Positions 8,221-16,996 of a stretch of 64,000 nucleotides of DNA are shown here, piece after piece (within the stretch, counting starts at the first letter, position 1; every line of letters begins with the position of its first letter). Below the pieces are notes generated by a model that was not told where the DNA came from, did not search any database, and saw only the letters and a list, made by a program, of their open reading frames with translations. The DNA is taken from NCBI GenBank assembly GCA_023433505.1, contig JAEZCO010000009.1, positions 62,001-126,000 of the forward strand, in the 5' to 3' direction. Source of the stretch: Bacillota bacterium (GTDB taxonomy: Bacteria > Bacillota > Clostridia > Acetivibrionales > DTU013). Made by a program: the position numbers and the translations under genes.

Positions 8221-9759
8221 ATGTCTACGCGTATAAGTGTATTTGATACTACATTAAGAGACGGCGAACAAACACCGGGAGTAAATCTGAATATCCAGGA
8301 GAAGCTTGAAATAGCCAGACAGCTGGCAAAGCTGGGAGTCGACGTAATCGAAGCCGGGTTTGCAATTTCATCCCCGGGGGATTTCATGGCGGTAAAAACC
8401 GTTGCTGAAAATGTAAAAGGCATCACGGTGGCAAGCTTGAGCCGCGCAGTGGAAAAAGACATCGACAGGGCCTGGGAAGCGCTGCAGAATGCTGAAAGCC
8501 CGCGGATCCACACCTTTCTTGCCACCTCGGATATCCATATGAAATACAAGCTGAAGATGTCCGAAGAGGAAGTTTTTGAGCGGGCTGTTGCCATGGTCAG
8601 GCATGCGAAGAAATACTGCGGCAATGTGGAATTTTCTGCAGAAGACGCCAGCAGGACAAGGAAGGAATTTTTGTACAGAATCGTAGAGGCGGTTATCAAA
8701 GCAGGCGCTACCGTGGTGAACATACCTGACACCGTCGGCTACACCTCGCCGGAGGAATTCGGCCTCTTGATCAAAGGAATCAAAGAGAACGTCGCAAATA
8801 TTGATAAAGCGGCTATAAGCGTCCATTGCCATAACGACCTGGGCCTGGCGGTTGCCAATTCGCTGGCGGCCATGAGGAACGGCGCCACCCAGCTGGAATG
8901 CACCATTAACGGCCTTGGGGAAAGAGCGGGCAATGCCTCTCTTGAAGAGCTGATCATGGGGATCGAGACAAGGAAGGATTATTATGGCGATGTTGCGCAC
9001 AACATCGATACAAAGCAGATTTACAGGACCAGCAAGCTGGTGGGCAGTCTGACAGGCGTGAATGTGCAGCCGAATAAAGCCATCGTAGGCGCCAATGCTT
9101 TTGCCCATGAATCGGGAATACACCAGCACGGAGTGCTTGCCGAAAAGACCACCTATGAAATAATGACGCCGGAATCCATCGGCCTTACGCAAAACAGGAT
9201 GGTACTGGGCAAGCTGTCCGGAAAGCATGCTTTTGAAGACAGATTGAAGGAGCTTGGCTATAACCTGGCGCCGGAAGAAGTGAGCAGTGCCTTCGAACAG
9301 TTTAAAAATCTGGCGGACAAGAAAAAAACCGTACTGGACAAAGATATAGAAGCTCTTGTAGAAGAAAAAGTATCCGAGGTGGAGGAAGTATTCCAGCTCG
9401 ACAGTTTTCAAATTAACAGCGGGAATAAAGTCATTGCGACGGCGACCGTCAGTCTTGTCAAAAACGGCAAGCACGTTACGGAGGCGGCAACCGGTGATGG
9501 GCCTGTAAACGCGGCCTTCAACGCCATTGAAAGGACCGTAGGCTTCGGACTTGACCTGCAGGACTATAGTCTCAAGGGGGTTACCGAAGGTGCTGACGCA
9601 CTCGGTGAAGCAACAGTTAGAGTTATGAAGGACGGTAAGATTTTTGTAGGCAGAGGTGTCAGTACAGACATTATAGAGGCCAGTGTAAAGGCGTATTTGA
9701 ATGCCATCAACAGAGTACTCAGCGAAGTGGAAAAGAGTGAGGCAAAAGGGAAGGTGTAG
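8221..9759 (+). CDS. leuA: 2-isopropylmalate synthase
   Basis: Condenses acetyl-CoA with 2-ketoisovalerate, the first committed step to leucine. 512 residues. The N-terminal HMGL-like TIM barrel starts DTTLRDGEQTPGVNL; metal ligands are visible in SVHCHNDLGLAV, followed by GLGERAGNASLEE. The C-terminal LeuA dimerisation/allosteric domain (about 375-505) is present, so leucine feedback is expected. GAGGAGGGG precedes ATG 8221. leuCD and leuB are not in this window. Confidence 0.96.
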   Translation: MSTRISVFDTTLRDGEQTPGVNLNIQEKLEIARQLAKLGVDVIEAGFAISSPGDFMAVKTVAENVKGITVASLSRAVEKDIDRAWEALQNAESPRIHTFLATSDIHMKYKLKMSEEEVFERAVAMVRHAKKYCGNVEFSAEDASRTRKEFLYRIVEAVIKAGATVVNIPDTVGYTSPEEFGLLIKGIKENVANIDKAAISVHCHNDLGLAVANSLAAMRNGATQLECTINGLGERAGNASLEELIMGIETRKDYYGDVAHNIDTKQIYRTSKLVGSLTGVNVQPNKAIVGANAFAHESGIHQHGVLAEKTTYEIMTPESIGLTQNRMVLGKLSGKHAFEDRLKELGYNLAPEEVSSAFEQFKNLADKKKTVLDKDIEALVEEKVSEVEEVFQLDSFQINSGNKVIATATVSLVKNGKHVTEAATGDGPVNAAFNAIERTVGFGLDLQDYSLKGVTEGADALGEATVRVMKDGKIFVGRGVSTDIIEASVKAYLNAINRVLSEVEKSEAKGKV

Positions 9760-9762
9760 GCT

Positions 9763-11319
9763 ATGAAGCAGGTTGTTATATACGATTCCACACTAAGAGA
9801 CGGAGCCCAGGCTCAAGGAATATCCTATACGGTGGAAGACAAGCTGAAAATCGTTGACCGCCTTGACCGTTTGGGAGTTTCCTATATCGAAGCAGGCAAC
9901 CCCGGCTCAAATCCCAAGGATCTGGAGTTTTTTGAGAGGGCCAGGAGGATAAACTTCAAAAACGCGAAGCTCATTGCTTTTGGAAGTACACGCAGAGTCA
10001 ACATCCCTGTGGCAGAAGATGCCAACGTCTGTTCGCTTTTGGCGGCGGGTACTCCGGCAGTGGCTATTTTCGGCAAATCCTCGGTTTTTCAGGTTACAGA
10101 CATATTGAAAACCACCCTGGAAGAAAACCTCAAGATGATTTATGATACGGTGAAATTTTTTAAAGATAAAGGGATTGAAGTTGTTTATGACGCGGAGCAC
10201 TTTTTTGACGGCTATGTAGACAATCCGGAGTATGCAGTTCAGACGCTAAAGGCAGCGGCAGATGCAGGAGCTTCATACCTTTGCCTGTGCGATACCAAAG
10301 GCGGCTTTCTGCCGATGGATATTTATAAGGTCACTGAGCAAATCGTCAGGCTTTTTAGCATACCCATAGGGATTCACTGCCATAACGATAACGGCATGGC
10401 GGTTGCAGGGTCTGTTATTGCAGTGCAGGCCGGAGCCACGCAGGTGCAGGGGACCATCAACGGCCTGGGTGAGCGGTGCGGGAATGCAAATCTTTGTTCA
10501 ATTATTCCGACTTTACAGCTTATGATGGGGTATCGCTGCATACCTGAGGCTAGCATGAGCGAGCTTACGGCAACGGCAAGGGCTTTCAGTGAAATAGCCA
10601 ATGTTGTATTTAACGAACGTTCTCCTTTTGTCGGCAAGACGGCCTTTGCCCATAAGGCGGGCATGCACGCCGACGCAGTGCATAAAAACCCTTCGGCCTA
10701 TGAGCTTGTCAATCCGGAAGTGGTGGGAAACGAAAGAGTTTTCCTTATGTCCGAGGTTGCAGGCAGAAGCGCGGTATTGAGTCTTATCAACAGGGTTGAA
10801 CCGTCCATCACTAGGGATTCGCCCGAAACGAAGCTTATTTTGCAAAAGCTGAAGGAAATGGAGTATGAAGGCTACCAATACGAGGGAGCCGAGTGTTCCT
10901 TCGAGCTTATCGTCCGGAAAATTCTCGGAAAGTACCACCCGTTCTTCGCGCTGGGAGAATTTAAGGTGATAGTCAATGAACCCACTTCCAATATCGTAAA
11001 CTCTACCGCTATGATTAAAATCAAGGTGGGCGACCAGGAAGAGGTCACGGCAGCGGAAGGCGACGGACCGGTCAATGCGCTGGATAACGCCTTAAGAAAG
11101 GCTTTGGTGAGGTTTTATCCCAGTATTAACGAGATGAAACTGACGGATTTCAAGGTGAGGGTCCTTGACTCTACCTCCGCCACTGCCGCCAAGGTTAGAG
11201 TGCTTATTGAGTCGACGGACGGAGAAGAACTCTGGACTACCATCGGAGTATCCACCGACATTATTGAGGCCAGTTGGAAAGCTCTCGTAGATTCCATCGA
11301 ATATAAGTTGAGCAAATAG
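9763..11319 (+). CDS. cimA: (R)-citramalate synthase
   Basis: Condenses pyruvate with acetyl-CoA to citramalate, the threonine-independent route to 2-ketobutyrate for isoleucine. 518 residues. It starts YDSTLRDGAQAQGISYTVEDKL, the signature that separates the CimA (TIGR00977-like) subfamily from LeuA. HCHNDNGMAVAGS and GLGERCGNANLCS follow, then a C-terminal regulatory domain. It starts 3 nt after leuA with AAGGTG overlapping the leuA stop, so it is the last gene of the operon. Placing both leuA and cimA under a leucine T-box links isoleucine precursor supply to leucine status. Confidence 0.93.
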   Translation: MKQVVIYDSTLRDGAQAQGISYTVEDKLKIVDRLDRLGVSYIEAGNPGSNPKDLEFFERARRINFKNAKLIAFGSTRRVNIPVAEDANVCSLLAAGTPAVAIFGKSSVFQVTDILKTTLEENLKMIYDTVKFFKDKGIEVVYDAEHFFDGYVDNPEYAVQTLKAAADAGASYLCLCDTKGGFLPMDIYKVTEQIVRLFSIPIGIHCHNDNGMAVAGSVIAVQAGATQVQGTINGLGERCGNANLCSIIPTLQLMMGYRCIPEASMSELTATARAFSEIANVVFNERSPFVGKTAFAHKAGMHADAVHKNPSAYELVNPEVVGNERVFLMSEVAGRSAVLSLINRVEPSITRDSPETKLILQKLKEMEYEGYQYEGAECSFELIVRKILGKYHPFFALGEFKVIVNEPTSNIVNSTAMIKIKVGDQEEVTAAEGDGPVNALDNALRKALVRFYPSINEMKLTDFKVRVLDSTSATAAKVRVLIESTDGEELWTTIGVSTDIIEASWKALVDSIEYKLSK

Positions 11320-11338
11320 ATACGGCATAGTATAATAA

Positions 11339-11370
11339 GCGTAAGGAATTTTCCTTGCGCTTTGTTTTTT
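11339..11370 (+). terminator. Intrinsic terminator after cimA
   Basis: GCGTAAGGAA (11339-11348) pairs with TTCCTTGCGC (11351-11360), then TTTGTTTTTT. It ends the ilv-leu-cim operon 20 nt after the cimA stop. Confidence 0.88.
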
Positions 11371-11392
11371 ATTTTGGATTGGAGGCAAGATT

Positions 11393-11650
11393 TTGACACT
11401 GAACGGAAAACTTTTTCTTGGGGGCAAGATTGTAAAGGAAATGGATTCGGTTACTCCGGAGGATGGCCTGTCCTTCAGGGACAAGCTGGAGAAATGCCTG
11501 CTGGACTTGTGCAGCGGATTGGATATTCCTGTCCCGCTGTGGCTGAAAAAGAATACCCGGGAGCTGGCCATCTTCCGCAGGACATTTTTTTCCAACGAGC
11601 AGTTTGTGGAAAAGGTTTGGTTTGATAAATTTGAGATAAAGCTAAGCTGA
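11393..11650 (+). CDS. Small conserved-looking protein of unknown function
   Basis: 85 residues, TTG start at 11393 with GGAGGC (11381-11386) 6 nt upstream. It has a basic, amphipathic C-terminal half (LWLKKNTRELAIFRRTFFSNEQF). The beginning (LNGKLFLGGKIVKEMD) is beta-like. No membrane span or recognisable catalytic motif. It lies alone between two strong terminators, so it is probably transcribed by itself or by readthrough from cimA. Function unknown. Confidence 0.65.
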   Translation: MTLNGKLFLGGKIVKEMDSVTPEDGLSFRDKLEKCLLDLCSGLDIPVPLWLKKNTRELAIFRRTFFSNEQFVEKVWFDKFEIKLS

Positions 11651-11670
11651 ATTAAACATTACACGGACAG

Positions 11671-11706
11671 CAGATGCATAATAATTAACATGCATCTGTT
11701 TTTTTT
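11671..11706 (+). terminator. Intrinsic terminator
   Basis: A 9-bp perfect stem CAGATGCAT (11671-11679) / ATGCATCTG (11690-11698) is followed by eight T. It closes the small gene at 11393-11650. Confidence 0.9.
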
Positions 11707-11771
11707 ACGGTATTCGGCCAAAGCCGAATCACCAAAAGGCGAGAGGGGCTCGATGCCCCCGAGGCTTTGAT
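11707..11771 (+). ncRNA. Structured leader element, copy 1 (class not recognised)
   Basis: About 65 nt directly after a terminator T run. P1 is AAAGCC (11720-11725) / GGCTTT (11763-11768), enclosing two hairpins: one with an AAAA loop (CC AAAA GG) and GGGGC-TCGAT-GCCCC. The upstream hairpin ATTCGGC (11712-11718) / GCCGAAT (11723-11729) competes with P1. A related element at 26142-26206 keeps the architecture with compensating changes. It ends 34 nt before the L,D-transpeptidase start, so a cis-regulatory role is plausible but unproven. Confidence 0.5.
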
Positions 11772-11804
11772 TGATGCATTTTGCGATTGTCCGGAGGTGT
11801 TACA

Positions 11805-12506
11805 TTGAACAGGAAATTCATAGGCCTTATGTTTTTGATTTCTTTATCCATATTGTCGATATTTCAGATTGTACTTGACTATACATTTGATTCTCAGCGT
11901 GAAAACGCGGCAAGCATATCAAAAGATACGGAATACTATATCTATATACAAATAGAAGACAAGACTTTATATTTGCTTCAAAACGGTAAATGCATCAAGC
12001 AGTATCCCATAGCTTCCGGCAGATCGGGTCTGCCGTCGCCCTTGGGGACGTGGAAGATAATAGAGAAAAGCGACTGGGGAGAAGGGTTTGGCGGCAGTTG
12101 GATGGGCCTAGACATACCCTGGGGCACCTATGGCATCCATGGCACTCTTGCGCCGGAATCCATCGGCTCCGGGGCCAGCGCCGGGTGCATAAGGATGTTC
12201 AGCCGGGATGCGGCGGAGCTTTATGATATTGTTCCGGTTGGTACGGAGGTGGCCATAGTCAACGGACTTTTTGGCCCTTTCGGCAGAGGGTATGACGAAA
12301 TAAATCCCGGCGACCGGGGCGCCGATGTGCTGGCCATACAGCAGAGGCTGAAGCAGCTGGGGTATTACAAGGGCAATCTGGACGGCATCTATGAAGACGA
12401 TTTGAAGCTGGCGGTCCATAATTTCCAGAGGGCCAACCACCTGACGGCTGAAAATACCGTAACCAGGGAAACCTGGTTGAAAATGGGCTTCAGGGAATTT
12501 GAATAA
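11805..12506 (+). CDS. L,D-transpeptidase (YkuD) with C-terminal peptidoglycan-binding domain, copy 1
   Basis: A 233-residue exported cell-wall enzyme that makes L,D cross-links. An N-terminal membrane anchor or signal (about 4-25) is followed by the YkuD domain (about 44-150) with YGIHGT and the catalytic SAGCIRM (Cys nucleophile), and a C-terminal PG_binding_1 domain (about 165-230, NPGDRGADVLAIQQRLKQLGYY). TTG 11805 is chosen because GGAGGTG (11793-11799) lies 5 nt upstream. A paralogue follows at 12738. The preceding leader carries an unusual structured element. Confidence 0.92.
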   Translation: MNRKFIGLMFLISLSILSIFQIVLDYTFDSQRENAASISKDTEYYIYIQIEDKTLYLLQNGKCIKQYPIASGRSGLPSPLGTWKIIEKSDWGEGFGGSWMGLDIPWGTYGIHGTLAPESIGSGASAGCIRMFSRDAAELYDIVPVGTEVAIVNGLFGPFGRGYDEINPGDRGADVLAIQQRLKQLGYYKGNLDGIYEDDLKLAVHNFQRANHLTAENTVTRETWLKMGFREFE

Positions 12507-12519
12507 TTGGGAATGAGCC

Positions 12520-12737
12520 TTTAATACTGCAGCGCAAACAACCAATTAGCCCTTAGAATGGTGTGCCGGAGTATTTGCAATTTTTTTGCGAGACATGGAT
12601 GCCAATTTAAATAATAAAGTTTACGCTAATGTCAACAAAGAAATGGGTTTGCGAGGGCAAAGCTGTAATAGATGACGTCTATGCGAATATAATTAATAAA
12701 AAGGACTGTTTGGCTAAAGCCTCGAGAGGTACCTCCA
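12520..12737 (+). promoter_or_regulatory. Long leader between the two L,D-transpeptidase genes with a self-complementary ribosome site
   Basis: No gene is visible in these 218 nt. Short helices include ATAGA-TGACG-TCTAT (around 12667-12681), GGCTAAAGCC (12713-12722) and GAGAGGTACCTC (12724-12735). In the last one the ribosome site AGAGG (12725-12729) pairs with the adjacent ACCTC. This looks like a leader that can hide its own ribosome site. I could not match it to a known riboswitch class. Confidence 0.35.
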
Positions 12738-13442
12738 TTGGAAAAAAATTTGGCTGTGAAAGCTTTTTTGTGTGTATTGGCTGCGTTGTCGATCATACAG
12801 ATGTTTCTTGATTATATCTATGACGAGAGACCGGTATCAAATGTGATTGATTCTTCAAAAAGGCCTGAGTATTCCATTTATGTCGAGGTGGAGGATGAGA
12901 CGCTCTATCTTCTGCAGGACGGGATCTGTGTCAAGAAGTACGACATCGCCTCCGGTAAATACGGAATGCCGTCGCCCCTGGGAAGCTGGAAAATTGTTGA
13001 GAAAGCCCTTTGGGGAGAAGGCTTCGGCGGACGCTGGATGGGCTTTAACGTACCCTGGGGCAAATACGGCATACATGGCTCGCTGCCGGGAGACGCCATG
13101 GGGGTGGCTACAAGCCAGGGCTGTATCCGAATGGATAACAAGGATGTTGCAGAATTATACAGCATAGTCCCGTACGGAACAACCGTTGTCATAGTAAACG
13201 GCAGTTTTGGACCCTTCGGACAGGCCTTTGCCCGGATAAATCCCGGAGACAGAGGCGCGGATGTATATACCATCCAACAAAGGCTGAAGGAACTGGGGTT
13301 TTTCAAAGGCTGGGTCAGCGGAATATATGAGAATGATCTGGAAAGTGCCTTGCAGCGCTTTGAGCGGGCAGAGAACCTTCCAGTGACCAAAACAATTACG
13401 AAGCAAGCCTGGGAGGCTATGGGCTTCCGGGAATTTCAGTAA
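12738..13442 (+). CDS. L,D-transpeptidase (YkuD) with C-terminal peptidoglycan-binding domain, copy 2
   Basis: 234 residues and collinear with the upstream paralogue: membrane segment (about 5-22), YkuD domain with YGIHGS and catalytic TSQGCIRM, then a PG_binding_1 domain (NPGDRGADVYTIQQRLKELGFF). TTG 12738 is taken as start, 8 nt after AGAGG. The two genes arose by tandem duplication but have unrelated leaders, so they may serve different growth or sporulation stages. Substrates are peptidoglycan tetrapeptides by family knowledge. Confidence 0.92.
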   Translation: MEKNLAVKAFLCVLAALSIIQMFLDYIYDERPVSNVIDSSKRPEYSIYVEVEDETLYLLQDGICVKKYDIASGKYGMPSPLGSWKIVEKALWGEGFGGRWMGFNVPWGKYGIHGSLPGDAMGVATSQGCIRMDNKDVAELYSIVPYGTTVVIVNGSFGPFGQAFARINPGDRGADVYTIQQRLKELGFFKGWVSGIYENDLESALQRFERAENLPVTKTITKQAWEAMGFREFQ

Positions 13443-13646
13443 GAGAGGGCAGGTATTATTTTCGTTTCTATAAATTCCGGTCATATTTCTCTTCATATGC
13501 TAGTAATGCAAACTCAAGTAAAAAAGAATTTATTTACTAACAATCTTATTATACATTTTGTATATATAATATGCATAGTATATTTGGCATAATTATTGAT
13601 AAAAATGATAAATAGGAATATAATGTTAGAGAAATGAGGTGAAAGT

Positions 13647-15110
13647 ATGGCGATTACTTCGGTAGAAAATGTTATAAAGCTATTATATTCATATAACCCC
13701 TGGTGGCGTGTTGGAACAATGCCTCAGGACATGGTAAAGCCTACTAAGCGGTTTGCATACTTTGAGTCAATGCGCTGGCTGGAGCATACTTCCGTACGTA
13801 GATTTGTACTACTGTCGGGAGCCAGACGTGTGGGAAAGACAACTATTATGTATCAGATGATACAGCGTTTACTTCTTAAAGGGGTGCAGCCAAAGAGTAT
13901 TATGTATGTATCCTTTGACCACCCAATATTGAAGTTTTACTCTGTTGAGGAACTTGTAGAAATTTATACCGCTAATGTTTATCCGGAGGAGAAATGCTGG
14001 CTGTTTTTTGACGAGATCCAATATGCGGATGATTGGGAGCTGTATCTTAAGGTGTTTTATGATAGTAAGCCGCACTTTTATATTACAGCTACCGGGTCAG
14101 CCAGTCCGGTTATTGAGAAAGGTGCCGGTGACAGTGGAGTGGGGCGTTGGAATATTATCCGTGTGCCGACATTATCCTTTTACGAATACTGCAAATTAGC
14201 CGGGATAAAGGATGTGCCGAACCTGAGTATTGATGTAAAGCCTACATCTCTTGCTTCAATGGGTGAAAGTACGCAGCGAGAAATCATGCACCTGCTGGAG
14301 CCTTTACAGAAACATTTTACAAGATACCTTGCAGTGGGTGGTTTTCCCGAGCTTGTACTGTCCGATGATGACTTTGGTTCGCAGAGAATACTGCGTGAAG
14401 ATGTGGTTGACAAGGTGCTTAAAAGGGATATACCAAGTCTTTTTAATATAAGGAATTCGGCAGTATTGGAAAAGGTGTTTCTGTACCTATGCTTTAATTC
14501 CTCAAACATTATCAATACTTCCACTATAAGCAAGGAACTTGATGGCACCCCCAGGGCTACTATTGATAGTTATATTGAATTCCTTGAAAGAGCTAACCTT
14601 ATTTACAGGAGTATGCCGGTTGGATTGGCTGGAAAGATGATACTGAAAGCTGCTCCAAAGATTTATATATCCGATGCAGCAATCAGAAATGCTGTCCTTA
14701 TGCTGGAGATTAATGATCTGGTGTCCAACCCCAGTGAGATGGGACTTGTTGCTGAGACGGCTGTTTATAAGCACTTGGCTTCATTCTATTATCCTTCACA
14801 TGCAAGTGTAGGTTATTACCGTAAGTCTGGACAAGTCCCCAAGGAAATTGATGTTGTGGTAGATTATCCGACTGGAAGGATTCTTGCTGAGGTTAAATAC
14901 CGGGAGAACCCGGTAATAAAGCAGGACGATGCTATTGTGGAACTGGCAAACAGTGAGAAGGATAAGGTTCTTGCGGCTATTGTGGTAACAAAGACATCTG
15001 ACGCTTACGGTATACTACCATATAAAACAAAGGTGCCTATTTATAAAATTCCTGCATATGCTTTTCTGTATCTTTTGGGCCATGCAGAAGAGAATGGGTA
15101 TAAGGGATGA
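13647..15110 (+). CDS. AAA ATPase with DUF4143 domain
   Basis: 487 residues. The AAA_14 module has Walker A GARRVGKTT (about 58-66), Walker B LFFDEIQ (about 118-124) and a sensor-like TATGSASP. A winged-helix/DUF4143 C-terminal part ends in a nuclease-like fold with EIDVVVDYPTGRILAEVKY, fitting a D...E-x-K pattern. Proteins of this type are common in bacteria and archaea as accessory genes; their function is poorly known. An upstream AT-rich region (13500-13640) and fragments downstream suggest an acquired segment. GAGGTG precedes ATG 13647. Confidence 0.88.
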   Translation: MAITSVENVIKLLYSYNPWWRVGTMPQDMVKPTKRFAYFESMRWLEHTSVRRFVLLSGARRVGKTTIMYQMIQRLLLKGVQPKSIMYVSFDHPILKFYSVEELVEIYTANVYPEEKCWLFFDEIQYADDWELYLKVFYDSKPHFYITATGSASPVIEKGAGDSGVGRWNIIRVPTLSFYEYCKLAGIKDVPNLSIDVKPTSLASMGESTQREIMHLLEPLQKHFTRYLAVGGFPELVLSDDDFGSQRILREDVVDKVLKRDIPSLFNIRNSAVLEKVFLYLCFNSSNIINTSTISKELDGTPRATIDSYIEFLERANLIYRSMPVGLAGKMILKAAPKIYISDAAIRNAVLMLEINDLVSNPSEMGLVAETAVYKHLASFYYPSHASVGYYRKSGQVPKEIDVVVDYPTGRILAEVKYRENPVIKQDDAIVELANSEKDKVLAAIVVTKTSDAYGILPYKTKVPIYKIPAYAFLYLLGHAEENGYKG

Positions 15111-15265
15111 TTAATTTATGATGGATGCATCTTTAGTAAAAATACCAAAGAGCGGCTTTCTTATCAAATTCAGCCCCACCGTCATTGTAAAATTCGCAAT
15201 CAAGGCAAGCTTCAGGCTTCGCCGGCATAGCTTATCTGCATCGTTCATATTACCGTAGCCGATAA

Positions 15266-15373
15266 GTCAGGGAAGTAGCCTCCATCGTCGGCTATGAGAA
15301 CGCTTTATACTTTAGCCGGGTATTTCGCAATGAAACGGGAATGCCGCCAAGCCAGTATAATGCTTTCCCATAA
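15266..15373 (+). pseudogene. AraC-family regulator remnant (C-terminal HTH only)
   Basis: The frame from 15266 to the TAA at 15371-15373 reads the characteristic AraC tail (VGYENALYFSRVF then TGMPPSQY). An in-frame TAA lies directly upstream (15263-15265), and no start or N-terminal domain is present. It is a degraded fragment inside a 650-bp stretch (15111-15760) that holds no intact gene. That stretch also has a piece matching the GGTCGCCCACCCT repeat seen at 39905. Confidence 0.75.
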
Positions 15374-15760
15374 AGCAACAGGGAAATCTGACCTCTCACA
15401 TTAAGGCGCTGAAGAGCAAGCGAGGTCTATTGTATATGCAATTAATAAATGAATTGCCGGACCTTCTTAGGTCGATAATTTTACGCGTGGTACCAGTTAA
15501 AACATGCTGACATTCTGAATGTATTGTTATTGGTATGGAAAAGAAGTCCACTGTAGAGGTGGTCGCCCACCCTTTCATACTCAGGTGTACCAACCAGTGG
15601 CATAGGGATTATAAGGAACTTACGAAGCGGCAATCTAACGCTTATAAAGCATTTACAGGTATTCCTTTAGGGGCGGAGATTGCCGCGCTGCACTTTGTTT
15701 CACTCGCAATGACATATGCTTAATGATATATCAAAGATTCTGAACAGAAGCCATTATGCT

Positions 15761-16897
15761 TTATACTGCCTGCATCAATACCGGAAAATAGTTTTCGGGA
15801 GCCACATATTCCTTATTTACGCTCTCTGCTACCGCCTTGTAGGTGATGCTGCCTTTAAAGGTATTCAGGCCAAGAAGCAGCGATTTGTTCTCCAGCAGTG
15901 CTTTTTCAGGGCCCTTGCCTGCCAGTTCCAACAGGTAGGGAAGAGTTACGCCGGCCAGGGCGAAGGTGGATGTTCTGGGAACGGCTCCAGGCATATTGGC
16001 CACCGAATAATGGATGACGCCGTGTTTTTCGTAGCTCGGGTGGTCGTGTGTTGTGACCCTGTCCACCGTTTCGATTGAACCGCCCTGGTCAATTGCCACG
16101 TCCACAATGGCGGAACCCTTCTTCATGGTCTTTACCATTTCTTCCGAAACGGTCCTAGGTGCTTTGGCACCGGGAACCAACACTGCTCCGATGAGGAGGT
16201 CCGCCTTTTTTACCATTTCGGCCGCACCGTATTCATTATAGATCAAGGTATTGACCCTGCCTGCAAATACATCATCCAGATAGGAGAGCCTGTTTTTGTT
16301 CACATCCATGACAGTAACCCTCGCACCCATGCCGACAGCCATTTTTGCCGCATTGGTGCCCACCACTCCGCCGCCGACGATCAATACTTCCCCGGGCAAT
16401 ACTCCCGGAACCCCGCCAAGGAGAATACCGGAGCCGCCGTTATACTTCTGAAGCATTGTAGCGCCTATCTGAACAGACATCCTGCCCGCGACTTCACTCA
16501 TGGGCGCCAGAAGAGGAAGAGAACCGTTTGCGCATTGAATGGTTTCATAAGCGATTCCAGCCACCTTGCTGTTTAAAAGCGCGTCGGTCAGGGATGGATT
16601 CGGCGCCAGGTGAAGATATGTAAAAAGCGTCTGGTTTTCTTTAAATAAAGGATATTCACATTCCAGGGGTTCCTTTACCTTTACAATAATATCGGCACGG
16701 TCGAAAATATCCGTATTTTTTTCAACAATGAATGCCCCTGCTGCGATGTATTCACTATCTTCTATGCCGCTTCCCAGACCTGCATTTTTCTCGATAAGGA
16801 CTTTATGTCCGTCTTTAGTCAGGGCGTGCGCGCCAGCGGGGGTAAGAGCCACTCTGTTCTCATTATTCTTAATTTCCTTTGGAACACCGATAATCAT
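15761..16897 (-). CDS. ald: Alanine dehydrogenase
   Basis: NAD-dependent oxidative deamination of L-alanine to pyruvate, or the reverse. 378 residues, the normal length. It starts MIIGVPKEIKNNENRVALTP, which includes catalytic Arg/Lys contacts, and the NAD motif GGGVVGTNAAKMA lies near 170. GGGAGG lies 9 nt before the ATG. An Lrp/AsnC regulator is encoded just upstream on the same strand, a common arrangement in which the regulator controls ald. Confidence 0.97.
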   Translation of the reverse strand: MIIGVPKEIKNNENRVALTPAGAHALTKDGHKVLIEKNAGLGSGIEDSEYIAAGAFIVEKNTDIFDRADIIVKVKEPLECEYPLFKENQTLFTYLHLAPNPSLTDALLNSKVAGIAYETIQCANGSLPLLAPMSEVAGRMSVQIGATMLQKYNGGSGILLGGVPGVLPGEVLIVGGGVVGTNAAKMAVGMGARVTVMDVNKNRLSYLDDVFAGRVNTLIYNEYGAAEMVKKADLLIGAVLVPGAKAPRTVSEEMVKTMKKGSAIVDVAIDQGGSIETVDRVTTHDHPSYEKHGVIHYSVANMPGAVPRTSTFALAGVTLPYLLELAGKGPEKALLENKSLLLGLNTFKGSITYKAVAESVNKEYVAPENYFPVLMQAV

Positions 16898-16996
16898 AAA
16901 TCTAATCCTCCCAGATATTATTTGATGTTTTGCTTTCTGCTATTTCAAACGGCCATAATCGGTTGTTGCCGTTCCTAAGTACTATTTGCAGTACTC

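Noticed and set aside
8368..9474. Long minus-strand frame (368 codons) opposite leuA
   Set aside because: leuA on the plus strand is complete with all motifs; the antisense frame is low-complexity in its residues and has no start context.
11707..12737. c-di-GMP (GEMM) or c-di-AMP (ydaO) riboswitches before the L,D-transpeptidases
   Set aside because: The conserved strings of those classes as I know them were not found in either leader.
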